Counted from the first letter of the stretch, positions 38,675-48,077 are shown. The stretch is DNA of 54,754 nt from Fodinibius roseus (GCF_900129315.1 NZ_FQUS01000028.1:1-54754); one strand, 5' to 3'. Notes: generated by a model not told the origin, from the letters alone. Translations and numbers: made by a program.

Positions 38675-38983
38675 CCAACTAATAAATGTAAATAGGCCAT
38701 CGTTCCATCCTCCTTACCCCTGATCCCGCCCTGGTTATGATACCTGATACGGAACTTAGGGAAAAACCTCCACCCTTTCATGGCATAAGCTGTCATCGCA
38801 GCAAGCCTGTAGGGGCCATTTATATGAAGCGCAACGGTTCAGAGGTCGGATAGGGTATATTGGGGGTACTTATGACACCTTTGAGATACAGCGTGTGGAA
38901 AATCAACATAGTTACATTCAATTCAATTGCTCAATATTACTACCAGGGCGAAGAGTGTTGCCCATAAATAGTTAACTATGTAG
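38675..38983 (+). other. Intergenic stretch after adk
   Basis: About 300 bases between the convergent adk and alkaline-phosphatase-superfamily genes hold no supported gene. No clear terminator hairpin with a T-run is visible. Confidence 0.4.
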
Positions 38984-39892
38984 TTAGTCAATTAATTGGG
39001 TTTGCAATATTTCCAATAGACCCGGTGTGACATCCCGGATGCTTTGAGCTTCTTTAAAGATCGGAGCCCCCGGTCCTACGCACGCCAAGGGTACCTCGTT
39101 ATAGGTGTGTGTCTTAATGGATAGATCTTCTACATTCCCGTGATCGCTGCATAATACGATCGAAGTGCTTGCGGGCTTTTGTTTCATCAACCTCCATAAA
39201 AAGCGATCATAGGTATCAATAAACCTGTAGGCCCTGGTCTTATTCTGGCTGTGGCCGGCTTTATCCGTCAAATAATACTCATACAGCAGTAAATCGTAAT
39301 TAACAGACTGATTAATTAATCGATCAGCAGCCTCTTCCGGACTTATGGCCGGTACCTCAATTTGAAGCTGATCCTTCCATGCCTCCTGTGTTAGCTCGGC
39401 AGTCAGGGCCTGGCCTCTTTTAACCTCCTCGGTAGTGTTCAAGGTTATATTAGCATTTTTTGCCATCAGCGTAGTACAGCTCCACCGGTTTTTCTTTTCA
39501 GCTTTCTGAAAAAAAATATCGGGATAGGCATTCATAAAATGACATTTCTTTCCCTGTCGCTGTGCCTTCAAAAAAAGACTTTCCTCCTCCAGCAAATATT
39601 TTATTCCTGAATGGGGATAGGGGCCAAAATGTTTTCCGATCACCTGGGCCGCATTTTCCCCGGAGAGCAGTGTAGCCTGACCAGTACCGCTCTGGGGCAG
39701 ACCCCCTACGCCGAGGGTGGCATCCACCTTTTTAAAAAAATGCTGCTTTTCATGGACTTCACCTGCATTCTCTGAGAAGGATTGATCACCCGCCAGGGCT
39801 GAGAATCCCCTGTAATCAGTATGGTAAAAAGGATTTGAATCATCTTCTCTTCCCAATCCCACTCCATCGATGAACAGAAATATGACAGCCAT
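38984..39892 (-). CDS. Alkaline-phosphatase-superfamily metalloenzyme
   Basis: A 302-residue protein with the core of the phosphopentomutase/phosphoglycerate-mutase metalloenzyme fold. The N-terminal FLFIDGVGLGREDDSNPF has the metal-binding Asp, GLPQSGTGQATLLSG has the candidate nucleophile Ser or Thr, and YLTDKAGHSQNK and LCSDHGNVEDLS carry Asp and His ligands. It is shorter than true phosphopentomutase (about 400 residues), so the reaction is uncertain: it may be a phosphatase, mutase or phosphodiesterase. Confidence 0.82.
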   Translation of the reverse strand: MAVIFLFIDGVGLGREDDSNPFYHTDYRGFSALAGDQSFSENAGEVHEKQHFFKKVDATLGVGGLPQSGTGQATLLSGENAAQVIGKHFGPYPHSGIKYLLEEESLFLKAQRQGKKCHFMNAYPDIFFQKAEKKNRWSCTTLMAKNANITLNTTEEVKRGQALTAELTQEAWKDQLQIEVPAISPEEAADRLINQSVNYDLLLYEYYLTDKAGHSQNKTRAYRFIDTYDRFLWRLMKQKPASTSIVLCSDHGNVEDLSIKTHTYNEVPLACVGPGAPIFKEAQSIRDVTPGLLEILQTQLID

Positions 39893-40007
39893 TGGTTACC
39901 TATTAAATAATACAACATTTTAAGACACAATTGAAACGCAAGCAATCTTCAAAAAAAACAGGCGTTTAATAAATTTAATTAACTAATTAATTTATATATT
40001 TATCGAT

Positions 40008-40448
40008 TTATCGTTCCAGCACCAGCGTCACAGGCCCGTCGTTACGTATTCGTACATCCATATAGGCGCCAAAACGTCCTGTTTCAATATTCAGTCCGGA
40101 GTGCACCTTTAAGTAACGGATCATCTTCTCATAGAGTTTTTCCGCCTTTTGAGGTCCCGCCGCCTCAAAATAGCTGGGCCTGTTCCCCTGCTCATAATCC
40201 CCATACAAGGTAAATTGGGGAACCACCAATATTTCGCCTTCTACATCCTTTACAGACCAATTCATCTTCCCCTCCTCATCATTAAATACACGAAGCTTTA
40301 AAATTTTGTCGGCCAGCCACTGCATCTGTTCTTCTTCATCCTCCTCATGAACCCCCACCAGCAGTAGCAGTCCATGACTTATGTGACCAATCTGCTCTTT
40401 ATCAACAAAAACAGAGGCTTCGGAAACTCTTTGGAGCACAATTTTCAT
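40008..40448 (-). CDS. dtd: D-aminoacyl-tRNA deacylase
   Basis: A 146-residue enzyme counted from the ATG at 40448, giving the usual MKIVLQRVSEASV start; a frame to 40511 adds only an unlikely extension that enters the origin region. Conserved motifs are DVEGEILVVPQFTLYGD (SQxT-like motif, with Pro replacing Ser), NRPSYFEAAGP and the C-terminal RNDGPVTLVLE (GPVT). It removes D-amino acids from tRNA. It is the left neighbour of the DnaA-box cluster. Confidence 0.95.
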   Translation of the reverse strand: MKIVLQRVSEASVFVDKEQIGHISHGLLLLVGVHEEDEEEQMQWLADKILKLRVFNDEEGKMNWSVKDVEGEILVVPQFTLYGDYEQGNRPSYFEAAGPQKAEKLYEKMIRYLKVHSGLNIETGRFGAYMDVRIRNDGPVTLVLER

Positions 40449-40896
40449 AGTAAATACTGTTAATAAGTATGTGGATAAATGTGTGTATAACTTCTTCTCA
40501 GAACAAACCACTCAAAACCAACAAAAATTCTCCACAGCTTTCAACAAAAATTTTCCATTATCCACAGGTTATACAGTGAACTTTCCCTGCCAATAACAAA
40601 AAAAATTTGACATTACTTTTGTAAATATTTGTGGATAACTTATTTGGATCCGGCCTAAGTGCTTGTTTTTATTGGGATAATTATCAACAAAGTAATCCAC
40701 ATTCTGTTTTTCAGAACAACAAGTATGTGGATCAAAAAGTTCTCCACTTATCCACAGCCTCTACAATGTACTACAAATAATATCTATTTAGTATATACCA
40801 TGTATTCCGGTGGATAATGTGGAGAAATAATCCTTAAAAAGCAGGCCTAAACTTTCTATATTCTTATCAGCTTAAAAGCCAAACCAGTTATCCGAG
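40449..40896. other. Candidate chromosomal replication origin (oriC)
   Basis: Four perfect DnaA boxes (TTATCCACA or its complement) lie at 40470-40478, 40558-40566, 40630-40638 and 40748-40756. One-mismatch boxes lie at 40482-40490, 40681-40689, 40693-40701, 40726-40734, 40809-40817 and 40818-40826. The region is otherwise AT-rich, with stretches near 40593-40635 and 40770-40800 that would suit strand opening. This density in a non-coding gap between dtd and purM is very unlikely by chance. gyrA/gyrB and the parS cluster lie 10-18 kb away, supporting an origin-proximal location. dnaA itself is not in the window. Confidence 0.85.
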
Positions 40897-41907
40897 ATGA
40901 GTTCAAAGTCAGATAAATTCACGTATAAAGATTCCGGTGTCGATATTGAAGCCGGGGAAAAAATGGTTGAATCAATCAAAGGAATGGTCCGGGAAACCCA
41001 CAGCGATGCGGTATTAAGCAACATCGGGGGATTCGGTGGCTTTTTTCGCCCTGACTTAACAAGCTATAACGATCCTGTTTTGGTAAGCAGCGTTGACGGG
41101 GTAGGGACCAAATTAATTGTAGCCTTCAAATCCGGGAAGTATGATACGGTGGGACAGGATCTCGTGAACCACTGTATCAATGATATCGCTGTGTGTGGAG
41201 CCGACCCCCTGTTTTTCCTGGATTATTTTTCAACCGGTAAGTTAGAACAGGATGTCGGTTACCAGGTAGTAAAGGGGTTTGCCCGGGCCTGCAAGCAAAA
41301 CGGGGTTGCCCTTATTGGGGGAGAGACCGCAGAAATGCCCGATATTTACAGTGAAGGCGAGTTCGATCTGGCCGGAACCATCGTCGGCATGGTTGATCGC
41401 GGGAAGATTATTGACGGCCGGCGCATCCGGAAAGGGGATGTGCTATTGGGATTTCCCAGTACCGGCCTGCACACCAATGGCTATTCGCTGGCCCGTAAGG
41501 TACTGTTTTCAGCCTATGAGATCGATGATCGTGTAGATGAACTGGGCACCACGATCGGCAATGCAATGCTGGCGGTCCACAAGTCGTATTTGCCGGTTAT
41601 CCGTGAATTACGTACGATAGACGGGGTCAACGGTTTTTCGCACATTACGGGGGGAGGAATTATCGGCAATACCAAACGCGTGGTACCGGATAAACTAACT
41701 ATACAGTTAGACTGGGGAGCCTGGGAGATCCCCTCTATCTTTGAACTTATCAGGAACCTCGGGAATGTCCCCGAAGACGATATGCGGGCCACATTTAACC
41801 TGGGAATCGGACTTATAGCTATTGTGGATGCCGGTTCGGCAGCAGAGGTAAAAGAAAGAGCTGAAGGGATGAATGAGGAAATTATTGAAATAGGAAGAAT
41901 AGCATAA
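40897..41907 (+). CDS. purM: Phosphoribosylformylglycinamidine cyclo-ligase
   Basis: A 336-residue AIR synthetase of purine biosynthesis that closes the imidazole ring using ATP. Conserved features are YKDSGVDIEAGEKMV at the start, VSSVDGVGTKL, LIGGETAEMPDIY, FPSTGLHTNGYSLAR and GFSHITGGGIIGN. It stands apart from other pur genes, and the PurC homologue at 9.2 kb is in a different context. It is the right neighbour of the origin candidate. Confidence 0.96.
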   Translation: MSSKSDKFTYKDSGVDIEAGEKMVESIKGMVRETHSDAVLSNIGGFGGFFRPDLTSYNDPVLVSSVDGVGTKLIVAFKSGKYDTVGQDLVNHCINDIAVCGADPLFFLDYFSTGKLEQDVGYQVVKGFARACKQNGVALIGGETAEMPDIYSEGEFDLAGTIVGMVDRGKIIDGRRIRKGDVLLGFPSTGLHTNGYSLARKVLFSAYEIDDRVDELGTTIGNAMLAVHKSYLPVIRELRTIDGVNGFSHITGGGIIGNTKRVVPDKLTIQLDWGAWEIPSIFELIRNLGNVPEDDMRATFNLGIGLIAIVDAGSAAEVKERAEGMNEEIIEIGRIA

Positions 41908-42196
41908 CGGATAGGAACCTGCGGCTATAATTTGAATTTAAAAATGCTAATACCGAATAGGGTGACATTTTGATATCAGTGTTTGGATAATATAATCAGC
42001 CGATATCTAATTACATGTAACCTGAATTATTATTCGGTGCCGGAGTATCTTCGCGGGAATTGATAAGCAGGTGTATACTGCCATGAATAGGATAAACAGC
42101 GAAAAGAAAATAAAAGTACCCGGGAGTACTTACTTTTTTTGAGCTACGGGTGTAAATGAGAGACAGGCAACTTAAAAACTTATAGTGATTAGAGCC

Positions 42197-42730
42197 ATGA
42201 AAACACTAAATAGCATAATTTTATCGCTTTTAATATTGGCATCAGCCGTGCAAACTACGAAAGCCCAGGAAGACGGTAATAACTTCAAGGAGCAGTTCAG
42301 CCAGCATTTTGATTATGCTTCCCGGGTCCTTTCTCTTGCTAAAGCTATGCCCGCCGAGAAATATTCCTGGCGTCCGGGAGAGGGCGTCAGTTCTGTGGAG
42401 GAAGTGTATACCCATATCGCGCGATATAACTTTTATTATCTGCAGAATTCGCTTGGGGTTTCCGTCCCGGATGATGTGGATGTCGACAATATTGAATCTA
42501 TTACCGGCAAAGAGGAGGTCGTGGAGATACTGGAGCAGTCGATTGAATACGTAAAAGGGCAGGTTGAAGCGATGCCGGAATCCAGATTACAAGAACAAAC
42601 TGAGTTGTACGGCAGGACGGTTAACGGTCGGGCGGTACTCATGCAGCTGATTACCCATAAGAGCGAGCACGTGGGACAGGCGATAGCCTATGCCCGGGTG
42701 AATGGGGTGGTGCCGCCCTGGAGTGAGTAA
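42197..42730 (+). CDS. Exported DinB-family protein
   Basis: A 177-residue protein from the ATG at 42197; a GTG 12 bases upstream is less likely. It has a signal peptide (residues 1-24, ending TTKAQ). The mature part is a DinB four-helix bundle with a candidate metal triad: His in EEVYTHIARYN and in ITHKSEHVGQAIAYARVNG. Family members are metal-dependent thiol transferases or uncharacterised. Export is unusual for the family but seen in this phylum. Confidence 0.82.
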   Translation: MKTLNSIILSLLILASAVQTTKAQEDGNNFKEQFSQHFDYASRVLSLAKAMPAEKYSWRPGEGVSSVEEVYTHIARYNFYYLQNSLGVSVPDDVDVDNIESITGKEEVVEILEQSIEYVKGQVEAMPESRLQEQTELYGRTVNGRAVLMQLITHKSEHVGQAIAYARVNGVVPPWSE

Positions 42731-42797
42731 GTAAAGTAGAGATGAGCAGCTGACGAGGTGCTTTGCATATTAGGCGATATAAAAGTAACCGGCTTGG

Positions 42798-43070
42798 TTA
42801 CCGGTCGCTGTGTCCCAGATCACGATGAGGTGCTATCTGGTCACGGACCAGCTGCTTCAATTCTTTTGATTCGGGAAAACGCCCTTCCTCAGATCTTGAA
42901 AAGATCGTTTTTTCATTCAGTATCACATCAAAAGTGCCCCCGGATCCGGGGGCTAACGCCACTTCATCCAGTTCCTGTTCAAAGGTAGTGAGCAGTTCCT
43001 GGGTCATCCAGCTTGCCCGGAAAAGCCACCGGCATTGCGTGCAGTATACTATTTTTAGTTTATGTGCCAT
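42798..43070 (-). CDS. SelT/SelW/SelH (Rdx) family protein
   Basis: A 90-residue thioredoxin-like protein. The redox motif CTQC lies at residues 10-13, just after the first strand (LKIVYCTQCRWLFRA), and the later GSGGTFDVILN and RFPESKELKQLVRD match the family. The first position of the motif is Cys, not selenocysteine. The role is presumably redox, substrate unknown. Confidence 0.9.
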   Translation of the reverse strand: MAHKLKIVYCTQCRWLFRASWMTQELLTTFEQELDEVALAPGSGGTFDVILNEKTIFSRSEEGRFPESKELKQLVRDQIAPHRDLGHSDR

Positions 43071-43224
43071 TCTTCTGTTTTATGGATAACCATTAGGGAA
43101 TGAATCCGCATGCGTGTACCGGCTGAATAGTTGTAAAAAGTGATTTGGACCATTAAATAATAATCCCTACTCCCGTTCTTCTGTCCTCCTTTCTTCCCTC
43201 CCCGGAAAAGACTCGCTTAACAAG

Positions 43225-44475
43225 CTATACCTTCTTAAACACCACAATGCCATTGTGTCCCCCGAAGCCGAAGGTATCGCTCATCGCCACATTGACCTCT
43301 TTTTCAAGCGTGTCTCCCAGTACGATATCAAGCCCGGATGGAATCTCCTCATCAATCGTTTCGGTATTGATGGTGGGTGGGATGACGCCTTCATTCATCG
43401 CCTTTATGCTTGCGATTGCCTCAATAGCGCCCGCAGCCCCTAACAGGTGTCCGGTCATTGACTTTGTGGCACTGATGGACAGGTGATCCGGCTGATCGCC
43501 GAATACCCGGGCGATCGCCTTGGTTTCGCTGGCATCTCCCATCGGGGTAGAGGTGGCGTGGGTATTAAGATAATCCACGTCTTCAGGATTGAGATTGCTG
43601 TCGTCCAGTGCCTGCTTCATGGCTACCGAGGCCCCCTTGCCTTCCGGGTGGGTGGCCGTCATATGATAAGCATCGGCCGTCATGGCTGCACCGGTGACTT
43701 CCCCGTAAATATGGGCTCCGCGGGCTTTGGCGTGTTCGTAGTCTTCCAGAATCAGCGTTGCTGCTCCCTCGCCCATCACAAAACCGTCCCGATCCTTGTC
43801 AAAAGGCCGAGAGGCGTGTTTGGGATCGTCATTCCGCTGGGACATGGCGCGCATCGCCGAGAATCCTCCGAATGATGCTTCCGTAATGCCGGCCTCCGAT
43901 CCGCCGGTAATGATCACTTTGGCCTTTCCCCAGCGGATATAGTTAAGCGCATCCATAATAGCCGTATTCGAGGTTGCGCAAGCCGAAACCGTGGCGTAGT
44001 TGATCCCCATCAGCCCGTACTCCATAGAAATAAGTCCCGGTGCCATATTGATAATCAGCTTGGGCACAAAAAACGGGTTAAAGCGGGGGGAGTAATCGTT
44101 ATCGGCATAGTTTCTGACCTCCTCCTCGAAGGTGAACATCCCCCCCTGGCCGCTTCCCCAGATGACGCCGCTGTCAAAGGGATCCATCTCGTCGAAATCG
44201 AGTCCGGAATCCTCTACCGCCTGTTGAGTAGCCACCAGGGCATAGTGGCTGTAGGGATCGGAGCGTCGAATCGTATTATGCTCGAGATGCTCCGTGACGT
44301 CAAAATCCTTGAGTTCACAGGCAAAGTGCGTACGAAATTCCGAAGGATCAAAATGCGTGATATAGTCGGCACCGCTGACACCGTTCTTCAGGTTATCCCA
44401 AAAATCATCCACGTTATTGCCTAAGGGAGAAAGGGCTCCTAACCCGGTAATGACAACTCTGTTCGGCTTGCTCAT
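43225..44475 (-). CDS. fabF: 3-oxoacyl-ACP synthase II (FabF type)
   Basis: A 416-residue condensing enzyme. The catalytic Cys is in VSACATSNTAIMDAL, the two His in NTHATSTPMGD and SATKSMTGHLLGAAGAIEAI, and the N-terminal VVITGLGALSPLGN is typical. It elongates acyl-ACP in fatty-acid synthesis. Its usual neighbour acpP is absent, so it may be a second copy or a separately encoded one. Confidence 0.95.
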   Translation of the reverse strand: MSKPNRVVITGLGALSPLGNNVDDFWDNLKNGVSGADYITHFDPSEFRTHFACELKDFDVTEHLEHNTIRRSDPYSHYALVATQQAVEDSGLDFDEMDPFDSGVIWGSGQGGMFTFEEEVRNYADNDYSPRFNPFFVPKLIINMAPGLISMEYGLMGINYATVSACATSNTAIMDALNYIRWGKAKVIITGGSEAGITEASFGGFSAMRAMSQRNDDPKHASRPFDKDRDGFVMGEGAATLILEDYEHAKARGAHIYGEVTGAAMTADAYHMTATHPEGKGASVAMKQALDDSNLNPEDVDYLNTHATSTPMGDASETKAIARVFGDQPDHLSISATKSMTGHLLGAAGAIEAIASIKAMNEGVIPPTINTETIDEEIPSGLDIVLGDTLEKEVNVAMSDTFGFGGHNGIVVFKKV

Positions 44476-44785
44476 GCTAAGAAAAGATATTTATTAATAA
44501 AGGAATTCGGTATGGGTAAAATATAAGGAGGATCTGATCGGCTTTCACAATATATAATAAACAATAGATAATAACCTGTTCAGCCGGATCATCCGGTCGG
44601 CTACAATAAACTAAACCTTCGCGAAAAAAGGAAAACGAATTATGGTTATATGTGGTTTGCTTGATATGATTAAAGAAATGAAAAGACCGGGTTTGTGCCT
44701 GACAGGTCTGGCCGATACGATAATATTGGCCGCCATACCAGTCTGAATATGATTGAGGGGGTGGAATTGTCCCGGCAATTCCGCA
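44476..44785 (-). other. Intergenic region upstream of fabF
   Basis: About 310 bases hold no supported gene. Two overlapping frames here have no protein-like pattern. The segment contains the fabF promoter and, at its right end, the terminator of the next gene. Confidence 0.45.
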
Positions 44786-44816
44786 TAAAAATAGCCCCCT
44801 GAGCACAGGGAGCTAT
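44786..44816 (-). terminator. Terminator of the NTF2-like gene
   Basis: On the minus strand ATAGCTCCCTG pairs with CAGGGGGCTAT across a 4-base loop, followed by TTTTT. It lies 25 bases beyond the stop of the SnoaL/NTF2-like gene. Confidence 0.85.
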
Positions 44817-44840
44817 TCAATGAGAAATGGAATACCTGTA

Positions 44841-45197
44841 TTACTGAGTGGCGTAAAATCGCTCCCTGGCGATCTCATCGCCATCCCAGTGCTGTACGGC
44901 CACCTGCTCAAGAATGACCCGGTCACCACCCTTAAATGTGACATCCATGGCAGATTCAACGGCGGTGGTGGCTTCCTCTTCGTTCGAAGTAATGGAGGTA
45001 ACCTCTATGCCGTGAAAAGCTTCCACGCTGTCAAAAAACTCGTTTTCCCGTTTGCGGTTGGTGTCCTTCCCTTCCACTTCGGTACCATCTTCCAATACCA
45101 TCACTACATCTTCGGCATAGTACTCTTCAAAAGCATCCAAGGCCGTGCCCTGTGCAATGTGATCATAGATATCCGTAATTTTGTCTAAGTAGCTCAT
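44841..45197 (-). CDS. SnoaL/NTF2-like protein
   Basis: A 118-residue protein of the nuclear-transport-factor-2 fold. It begins with two helices (ITDIYDHIAQGTALDAFEEYYAEDVVMVLEDG), followed by strands containing VTSITSNEEEATTAVESAMDVTFKGGDRVILEQVAVQHWDGDEI. This pattern matches nuclear transport factor 2-like/SnoaL-like domains, which bind or isomerise small ligands. The function is unknown. Confidence 0.85.
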   Translation of the reverse strand: MSYLDKITDIYDHIAQGTALDAFEEYYAEDVVMVLEDGTEVEGKDTNRKRENEFFDSVEAFHGIEVTSITSNEEEATTAVESAMDVTFKGGDRVILEQVAVQHWDGDEIARERFYATQ

Positions 45198-45362
45198 AAG
45201 TAAATTAGTTTAATATTAAAGCATTAATGAGATTGTATAACCAAGCTGCCAGAGAAATCGTTTGCGATCATCGGACTTTTTTATTTGCAGGAACTCCTGG
45301 AGCCAGCTATCTTGATTACGCATCAGCCGGTAACTAATTCAAAGGTCGGAAGATCAGATCGT

Positions 45363-45707
45363 ATGGCACAGGTTAAACTCATTGACATAGCCCACGGACG
45401 CAGCGGGGACAAGGGAAATAAAAGTAATGTGGGAATTATTGCTCGTCACCCCGACGTGTATTCCTTTCTCAAAGAAACGCTTACCGCCGATGTGGTAAAA
45501 GAGCATATGAAGCATATCTGCAAGGGAGAAGTTGAGCGCTACGAGATGGCCAACATAGATGCGCTGAACTTCGTACTGAACGATAGCCTGGGAGGCGGTG
45601 GTACGGTATCCCTAAAGCTTGACGCCCAGGGGAAAACGCATGCTGCAACGCTGCTTCGCATGGATATTGACGTGCCGGATGAGTTGCTGGAAAAGGTGAC
45701 TCGTTAG
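45363..45707 (+). CDS. AtuA C-terminal-domain-like protein
   Basis: A 114-residue protein from the ATG at 45363; an upstream extension to 45285 is not protein-like. It begins VKLIDIAHGRSGDKGNKSNVGIIAR, a strong match to the small AtuA-related domain, and continues with ANIDALNFVLNDSLGGGGTVSL. In other bacteria this domain is fused to, or next to, the DUF1446/AtuA large domain of acyclic-terpene metabolism. Here it stands alone, so its partner may be encoded elsewhere. Confidence 0.85.
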   Translation: MAQVKLIDIAHGRSGDKGNKSNVGIIARHPDVYSFLKETLTADVVKEHMKHICKGEVERYEMANIDALNFVLNDSLGGGGTVSLKLDAQGKTHAATLLRMDIDVPDELLEKVTR

Positions 45708-45841
45708 GGTTTTATTGCTTATTAACATACTTTTCCATTCGATCGATTTTATTAGGTATTATTTCCCCATTCCCAATTTAATTTTTTTTCTTTTGCTATC
45801 GCATCTTTTTGAATTGGGGGCAGTTTTTTAGGCTTTTTAGC
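45708..45841 (+). other. AT-rich intergenic stretch before the integron remnant
   Basis: No gene is seen. The short palindrome AGGCTTTTTAGCCT near its end lies just beyond the truncated integrase frame and could mark the boundary between backbone and integron. Confidence 0.45.
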
Positions 45842-46120
45842 CTATTTAATATGCTCGAACTCCGGTAATGTCTTTTCCGGCACCTGTTTATAAAGAAAAA
45901 TAATAGCACATAACGCTTGGTTTTGGGTGGAAGCCGCTACCTTTTTGTTAACGGCCAAATGACTCAAATAACGCTCAATCTCTTTCGGTTTTATTTTTAA
46001 GGGATGCCTGGTTTTACAAAATTTTATGAACCGAACAATCCATCGTACATACGCTTTTTCCGTGCGGTAGGAATAGTTTTTCGTTCGACACAGTAATGAA
46101 AGAATTACATAGCCATGGTA
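45842..46120 (-). pseudogene. Integron integrase (IntI-type) N-terminal remnant
   Basis: Read on the minus strand, this encodes the N-terminal SAM-like domain of an integron-type tyrosine recombinase: NYSYRTEKAYVRWIVRF, HPLKIKPKEIERYLSHLAV and NKKVAASTQNQALCAIIFLY are close to the IntI pattern. The frame stops after about 80 such residues, and the catalytic domain with the RHRY residues and the IntI-specific insertion is absent. No clear start codon precedes it. It points away from the attC sites, as expected for an integron. Confidence 0.85.
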
Positions 46121-46146
46121 TACTTACTTGGTTTATAGTAATAAAT

Positions 46147-46273
46147 GCCTAACAAGCGTTTCAAACGGACGCACCTCGCCGGTGGCTGCCGGTTTTAGTT
46201 TTCGTAGCTAAAAAGTTCATTAATTAGTACAACAGAATTTGACGTGTGCCGCTTAAACGCGGGGCCGTTAGGT
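46147..46273 (+). other. attC recombination site 1
   Basis: A 127-base site. It starts with GCCTAAC (46147-46153) and ends with GTTAGGT (46267-46273), the simple-site boxes of integron cassettes. The inner arms share GCGTTT..AA.CGG as an inverted repeat (AAGCGTTTCAAACGG on the left; complement of CCGCTTAAACGC on the right). The middle is an imperfect palindrome. The position, about 30 bases from the integrase stub, is right for the start of an array. The site shares the block GGACGCACCTCGC with the left half of the next site. Confidence 0.8.
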
Positions 46274-46281
46274 GTACAACA

Positions 46282-46677
46282 TTAATCAGTGTAAATTTGT
46301 AATGGCAGCTGAGTTGCTATCTGAGCGAAGTCTTTATCATTATGTAGCAGCTCTACTTCATGTTCGATGCACCAACTTCCAATGAGCATATCTACCGTTT
46401 TTCGAATTGTTACGCCTTTCGATCTGAGAAAACGAAAATTAGATGCTGCTTTTATTGCCAGAGACTTACCTCCGAGATGGACACAATCTAATGGATCCAG
46501 CGCTTGTTTGGCTAATCTAAACTCTTTGACGCTATCAAAACCTTGCAGAATTTCAGTGAGAATGATGTCTCCTACAAGAACTGACTGTTCAGAAAGAATC
46601 CGGTCAAGGCTTTCTGTTTGTTTATTCTCTAAGCCGTTGAAATAATCAATCCATACACTTGTATCTACTAAAATCAC
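46282..46677 (-). CDS. vapC: PIN-domain toxin VapC
   Basis: A 131-residue ribonuclease toxin. PIN acidic residues are in VDTSVWIDYF (Asp5), LTEILQGF (Glu), TVDMLIGSWC (Asp) and HNDKDF (Asp). Translation probably starts at GTG overlapping the antitoxin stop as GTGA. VapC toxins cut tRNA or rRNA. It is transcribed against the array direction, so it must have its own promoter, as is common for toxin-antitoxin cassettes. Confidence 0.92.
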   Translation of the reverse strand: MILVDTSVWIDYFNGLENKQTESLDRILSEQSVLVGDIILTEILQGFDSVKEFRLAKQALDPLDCVHLGGKSLAIKAASNFRFLRSKGVTIRKTVDMLIGSWCIEHEVELLHNDKDFAQIATQLPLQIYTD

Positions 46678-46871
46678 TTCTCGTCAGTTCTCATGTCCTC
46701 TAAGTCGCCTTTCCAGTGCAATTTTCCGCGCAAGTCTTTGATATTTTCTTGCTTTTTACGCTGGACTAACAATTTCAAGCCTTCTTCCACAGCATCTTTT
46801 TTCGTTTTCAATCGACTCACCTTCAAGGCTTCATCCATCAAGTCGTCATCGATCACTACATTCGTGCGCAT
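46674..46871 (-). CDS. vapB: Antitoxin VapB
   Basis: A 65-residue antitoxin. The N-terminal RTNVVIDDDLMDEALKVS is a ribbon-helix-helix DNA-binding segment of the VapB/DUF2191 type, and the C-terminal acidic/basic tail wraps the toxin. It overlaps vapC by four bases. The AT-rich sequence up to 46940 holds the promoter. Confidence 0.9.
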   Translation of the reverse strand: MRTNVVIDDDLMDEALKVSRLKTKKDAVEEGLKLLVQRKKQENIKDLRGKLHWKGDLEDMRTDEK

Positions 46872-46947
46872 AATTGTATCGGTTTAGTTAATGTGTATTT
46901 TTTATCAATCTATACACATAACTGCTAAATTCCTAACTTTATTGTAC

Positions 46948-47050
46948 ACCTAACCCGCGCATTGAGGGGACGCACCTCGCAGGTCTTGCCACTTTTTGGC
47001 TTTTTAGCTCTCCGTTCATTATTTATCAACTCAACATTTTTACGTGCGTA
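46948..47050 (+). other. attC site 2, left half, cut by IS110
   Basis: It begins with ACCTAAC (46948-46954), then CCGCGCATTGAGGGGACGCACCTCGC, split here by the IS. The block GGACGCACCTCGC is shared with attC1. The right half is probably the sequence at 48316-48341, beyond the IS110 element, which ends with GTTATAC and contains TTATGCGC as the counterpart of the GCGCAT core on the left. The two halves would then be one site interrupted by insertion. Confidence 0.6.
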
Positions 47051-47088
47051 TTCTAAGACTAAGTCAAGCTATTGTTGTATTCTTATGC

Positions 47089-48077
47089 TCATATAATTTC
47101 ACTATAAGGCGTCCCACGATTAATGACAGCAAAGACCCGATAAAGCAGCTTACACACAACAGCATTTTTCACGCTCTGCGGGTGTTTGCCTTCCCCGCAC
47201 TTGCGCTGGTAGTACACCCGCAGCTCCGGATCATACTGGATAGCCGAATGTACGCTATTGAGCAACAGTGTCTTCAGTCGTACGCAACGCCACTCGCTGA
47301 CCCGGTCGGGGTTCTTGATGTTGCCGGATTGGTTAGGAAATGGAGCGCTACCGACAAAACAGGCCAGTTGCCGAGCATTGGCAAACCGGGTAAACCCTTC
47401 GGTATACACCAACAGCCATCCGGCAATTACAGATCCGATACCTGGAATACTAATGAGCAGCTCGTATTGACCTTCCATGTTATTATACCGGCGAAGCAGG
47501 CCCCGAATCTTCCGATCAACTAACGTCAGTTGCTCGGTCAACCTATCATGCTGGGCTTGCATCTGATCGTTTATTTCACCAAGATCTGCTATCTGGCTGG
47601 TAAGGATATTTGCTTTGATGCCATTGGTTAACCCTGTACGCATTTTTATGAGCTTCTCCCGCCACAGCAGCCATCCACGTAGCTCAAGCAACGCTTTTAA
47701 AGGAAGCCTGCTAGGCTGCAGGCGATCCCGAAAGCGCCATAGGTATTCCGCCAAGCGCCTCGCATCAATGGGATCAGACTTTCCCCGGCGGATACCTAAT
47801 GAGCGCTGAACCTGGGCAGCGGCCACCATCACATACCGAACCCCTGTCTCCTCCAGCATCGCCGCCCGCAACAGCCCATACGGGCCGGTATGCTCAACAC
47901 AGACGATCATCTCTTTTAGGCCTATACCCTGACGAGACCATTGTTCCAGCAATCCCGTAAAGCCGCGGGGCTGTTTTGAACGGTTCCTGTGGCCAGCTGC
48001 TGGTTGCTTGCCTCGGTTACCTGCCAGTCCAACTGCCGTTTCGATATGTCGATTCCAATCCGGTAGTTCCCTTCCAT
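47089..48077 (-). pseudogene. IS110-family transposase, frameshifted
   Basis: The start at 48077 (MEGNYRIGIDISKRQLDW) is preceded by an AGGAG ribosome-binding site. The N-terminal DEDD-type RuvC-like domain has Asp in GIDIS, Glu in CVEHTGPYG, and Asp in KSDPIDARRLAEYL. The C-terminal Tnp20 domain has ISIPGIGSVIAGWLL and the Ser-containing CFVGSAPFPNQSG segment. A single base appears to be missing near 47945-47955: the N-terminal frame reads to LRDCWNNGL and then stops, while the rest resumes in another frame with LLEQWSRQG. Without that change the protein would be about 330 residues. Confidence 0.85.

Noticed and set aside
47940-47960. Programmed frameshift in the IS110 transposase
   Set aside because: IS110 transposases are normally read in one frame, and no slippery heptamer or downstream stem is evident; a one-base deletion or read error explains it better.
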